Source: Pseudomonadota bacterium
GTDB taxonomy: Bacteria > Pseudomonadota > Alphaproteobacteria > Sphingomonadales > Sphingomonadaceae
Assembly: GCA_023422695.1 (NCBI GenBank)
Contig: JAFAGN010000247.1
Span: forward strand, 1-7,127
Reading direction: 5' to 3'
Length of the DNA stretch: 7,127 bases
Positions 5,501 to 7,127 of the stretch are shown here, one piece after another (position 1 is the first letter of the stretch; every line of letters starts with the position of its first letter). The notes beneath the pieces are model-generated. The model saw only the letters and a program-made list of their open reading frames with translations, was not told where the DNA came from and did not search any database. The translations under genes and the position numbers were made by a program.

Positions 5501-6646
5501 ATGTTGCGATTGATGAAGCCCGAACTCAACCTGACCGCCCGCTCGACGTGGCGCGACCCGATGCCGGAGAAACCGGCGGGGCCGGGCCGCGCCTTTTGGG
5601 CGGCCATCGTGGCGGCGGTGTCGATGGCGTGCCTCGCCTTCCTGCTGTCGAGCGGGCAGCTGCGCCCGCCCGCGATGTTTGGCCCGTACAGCGTGTCGGT
5701 GCCGCTCGAATTTCGCGCCTATGACCCCGCGCGCTGGGCGATCATGAACGCCGGGGATTATGAGGACGCGCTCAAGATCGATCCGACGCTGCCCGATCCG
5801 GCCAGCATCGGCTATGGCGACGCCGCGGCGCTGCCCCCCACCGACCCCGCGCTGCTGCGCGACGAGGCCTTTGCCGGACCGCCCGCCAAGCCCTATGTGT
5901 TTCGCGGGCTGACCGCGCTCGACCGCGAACGCGCCCATTATTGCCTGACCGCCGCGATCTATTACGAGGCCGCGTCGGAAACCGACGACGGGATGCGCGG
6001 CGTGGCGCAAACCGTCATCAACCGCGTCCGCCACCCCAGCTTCCCCAACACCGTCTGCGGCGTCGTGTTTCAGGGATCGCAGCGCGCCGGGGTGTGCCAG
6101 TTCACCTTCAGCTGCGACGGCGCCATGGCGCGCACGCCCAGCAAGCCCAATTGGCTGCGCGCCAGCCGCGTCGCGTCGGCGGCGCTGGGCGGCTTCGTCT
6201 TTCCCAAGGTGGGCCTTGCCACCCATTATCATACGACCGCCATCTGGCCGCGCTGGGGCAAGAGCCTGGTGATGACCAATATCGTCGGCGCGCATATATT
6301 TCACCGCTGGCGCGGCCGCTGGGGGATGCCCGATGCGTTTCGCGCGCCCTATCTCGGCCGCGAGCCCGTCCCCGGCCCCTATCTGCCGCTGGCGCAGCAA
6401 CTTGCCATCCTGAAGGGTCAGGGCATCGCCCCCGGCGCCGGTCCCGCGCCGCTGCTCGCGGGTCCGGGCGTAGCGTTGCCCGACGTCGCCGCCGCGCCGC
6501 TGCCGGGCGCGATGGCGCCCGCCGCGCCCGTCGTCGCGCCGCCGGTCGCCGCACCCGCCCCGACACCGACCTACGCCGATCCGCGGCTCAACCAGTCCGG
6601 CCAGATCCGCGAAGAATTCCGCGGCAGCGGAGAGTGGAAACGCTGA
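5501..6646 (+). CDS. Membrane-anchored SleB-type cell wall hydrolase
   Basis: Members of the Hydrolase_2 (SleB) family cleave peptidoglycan glycan strands as lytic transglycosylase-like enzymes; in non-spore-formers they remodel or recycle the wall. The 381-residue protein has an N-terminal cytoplasmic stretch, one hydrophobic helix (about 32-50, FWAAIVAAVSMACLAFLLS) that anchors it with the bulk in the periplasm, a linker, then the catalytic domain (about 145-270). Recognisable motifs are LTAAIYYEAASE (149-160, E156 the likely catalytic Glu), VAQTVINRVRHPSFPNTVCGVVFQG (168-192), VCQFTFSCDG (198-207) and THYHT (241-245). Cysteines 148, 186, 199 and 205 suggest disulfides. A long Pro/Ala-rich tail (about 309-355) ends in a polar region. 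The start at 5501 has only a weak GGA just upstream; the ATG at 5513 is an equally fair alternative. It is followed after 43 nt by the VOC gene, perhaps in one transcript. Confidence 0.9.
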   Translation: MLRLMKPELNLTARSTWRDPMPEKPAGPGRAFWAAIVAAVSMACLAFLLSSGQLRPPAMFGPYSVSVPLEFRAYDPARWAIMNAGDYEDALKIDPTLPDPASIGYGDAAALPPTDPALLRDEAFAGPPAKPYVFRGLTALDRERAHYCLTAAIYYEAASETDDGMRGVAQTVINRVRHPSFPNTVCGVVFQGSQRAGVCQFTFSCDGAMARTPSKPNWLRASRVASAALGGFVFPKVGLATHYHTTAIWPRWGKSLVMTNIVGAHIFHRWRGRWGMPDAFRAPYLGREPVPGPYLPLAQQLAILKGQGIAPGAGPAPLLAGPGVALPDVAAAPLPGAMAPAAPVVAPPVAAPAPTPTYADPRLNQSGQIREEFRGSGEWKR

Positions 6647-6658
6647 CGCGATCGCGCT

Positions 6659-6686
6659 AGCCTGCCTGCCGCACGACAGGGAGGCT
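6659..6686 (+). promoter_or_regulatory. Hairpin overlapping the ribosome-binding site of the VOC gene
   Basis: Agcct (6659-6663) pairs with aggct (6682-6686), and cctg (6665-6668) pairs with cagg (6677-6680), with one G-G mismatch between the two helices and an eight-base loop. The 3' arm contains the GGGAGG Shine-Dalgarno of the gene starting at 6690, so folding would hide it. It fills most of the 43-nt gap after the hydrolase gene. Regulation is an inference. Confidence 0.35.
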
Positions 6687-6689
6687 GAG

Positions 6690-7076
6690 ATGGGACATGT
6701 CAAAGGCATTGGGGGGTTGTTTTTTCGCGCGCGCGACCCCGACGCGCTCAACGCGTGGTACAAGGCGCGGCTGGGCGTCGGCGGCGGATGCAGCGCCGAC
6801 GAGAGTGTGCCGCCCAATGAATGGGTGTGGAACGTCACCGCCGGGCCGCTGGTGTTCAGCGCGTTCAAGGCCGAAACCGATTATTTCCCCGCCGACAAGC
6901 AACATATGCTGAACCTGCGGGTCGACGACCTCGATGCCGTCCTCGTCCCCTTTCGCGAAGCCGGCGAAGAAATAATCACCAAGCCCGAATGGGATGACCC
7001 CGCCGTCGGCCGCTTCGCCCGCGTCCACGACCCCGAAGGCAATCCGATCGAACTGTGGGAACCGCCGACAACTTAA
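6690..7076 (+). CDS. VOC (glyoxalase/bleomycin-resistance/dioxygenase) fold protein
   Basis: The 128-residue protein has the size and pattern of a single-unit VOC superfamily member. It comprises two beta-alpha-beta-beta-beta modules: residues 4-60 (IGGLFFRARDPDALNAWYKARLGV, then WVWNVTAGPLVFSAF) and 70-125 (HMLNLRVDDLDAVLVPFREAG, then GRFARVHDPEGNPIELWEP). The closing HDPEGNPIELWE (113-124) is the family's most typical motif; E121 is the usual metal ligand, and H72 in the first strand of the second module is a likely second. No clear His or Glu is seen at the ligand position in the first strand (GIGGLFFR), so metal binding is uncertain. Members range from glyoxalases to dioxygenases and resistance proteins, so the substrate cannot be assigned. 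The ATG has a good GGGAGG six bases upstream. It lies 43 nt after the hydrolase gene on the same strand and may be cotranscribed; there is no obvious functional link. Confidence 0.88.
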   Translation: MGHVKGIGGLFFRARDPDALNAWYKARLGVGGGCSADESVPPNEWVWNVTAGPLVFSAFKAETDYFPADKQHMLNLRVDDLDAVLVPFREAGEEIITKPEWDDPAVGRFARVHDPEGNPIELWEPPTT

Positions 7077-7080
7077 CCAT

Positions 7081-7110
7081 CGTCATTGCGAGCGCAGCGA
7101 AGCAATCCAG
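7081..7110 (+). repeat. Copy of a dispersed intergenic repeat (CGTCATTGCGAG... AGCAATCCAG type)
   Basis: Four bases after the VOC stop begins cgtcattgcgagcgcagcga, followed by agcaatccag. I recognise this as a short repeat scattered between genes in many alphaproteobacterial and other bacterial genomes, in forms such as GTCATTGCGAGCGAAGCGAAGCAATCC. ATTGC (7085-7089) and GCAAT (7102-7106) are complementary, so the unit can fold as a hairpin, and it might also serve as a terminator for the gene before it. Only one copy is visible here, and the unit may continue past the window edge (the last bases are ggcggtttgcgctaccc). The repeat identity rests on memory of the motif, not on copies seen in this window. 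Confidence 0.7.
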
Positions 7111-7127
7111 GGCGGTTTGCGCTACCC

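Noticed and set aside
4788..5513. A 241-codon plus-strand open frame opposite the two-helix membrane protein
   Set aside because: Composition is Arg/Pro/Ala/His-rich and featureless, whereas the minus strand shows proper membrane helices.
5378..6868. A 496-codon minus-strand open frame opposite the SleB and VOC genes
   Set aside because: Rich in Arg, Gly, Ala and His with no domain; it spans two well-supported genes on the other strand and is a GC shadow.

Overview
The window is GC-rich chromosomal DNA from an alphaproteobacterium. Codon use, the rimP-nusA-ylxR-infB gene order and the protein sequences point to Sphingomonadales, probably something close to Sphingopyxis or Sphingomonas. That placement is inferred from protein style, not from a search. 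Nothing in it looks like a plasmid, phage or recently acquired island.

Left part (1-3575, minus strand): the conserved transcription/translation operon read right to left: rimP (30S maturation), nusA (transcription elongation, termination and antitermination), a YlxR-type RNA-binding protein with a long C-terminal extension, and the first 168 codons of infB (initiation factor IF-2), cut by the window edge. The genes are tightly packed: rimP and nusA share one base (TGATG), nusA and ylxR overlap by 20 nt, and ylxR to infB is 17 nt. rimP uses a TTG start. A good promoter candidate lies about 100 nt upstream of it.

Middle part (3576-4850): a small four-helix membrane protein of unknown function on the minus strand, then a 374-nt divergent intergenic region rich in hairpins, then a classic 68-residue cold-shock protein on the plus strand. 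The csp gene converges on the next minus-strand gene across two strong tandem hairpins.

Right part (4848-7127): a minus-strand two-helix membrane protein of unknown function. Diverging from it on the plus strand are a membrane-anchored SleB-type cell wall hydrolase and a small VOC/glyoxalase-fold protein. The window ends in a copy of a short sequence (CGTCATTGCGAGCG... AGCAATCCAG) that I recognise as a dispersed repeat found between genes in many bacteria.

This is mostly ordinary core-genome content. I see no CRISPR array, transposase, tRNA, rRNA or convincing new multi-gene system. The points worth a second look are the repeat at the right end, the YlxR fusion architecture, the dyad over the operon promoter, and several hairpins at gene borders.
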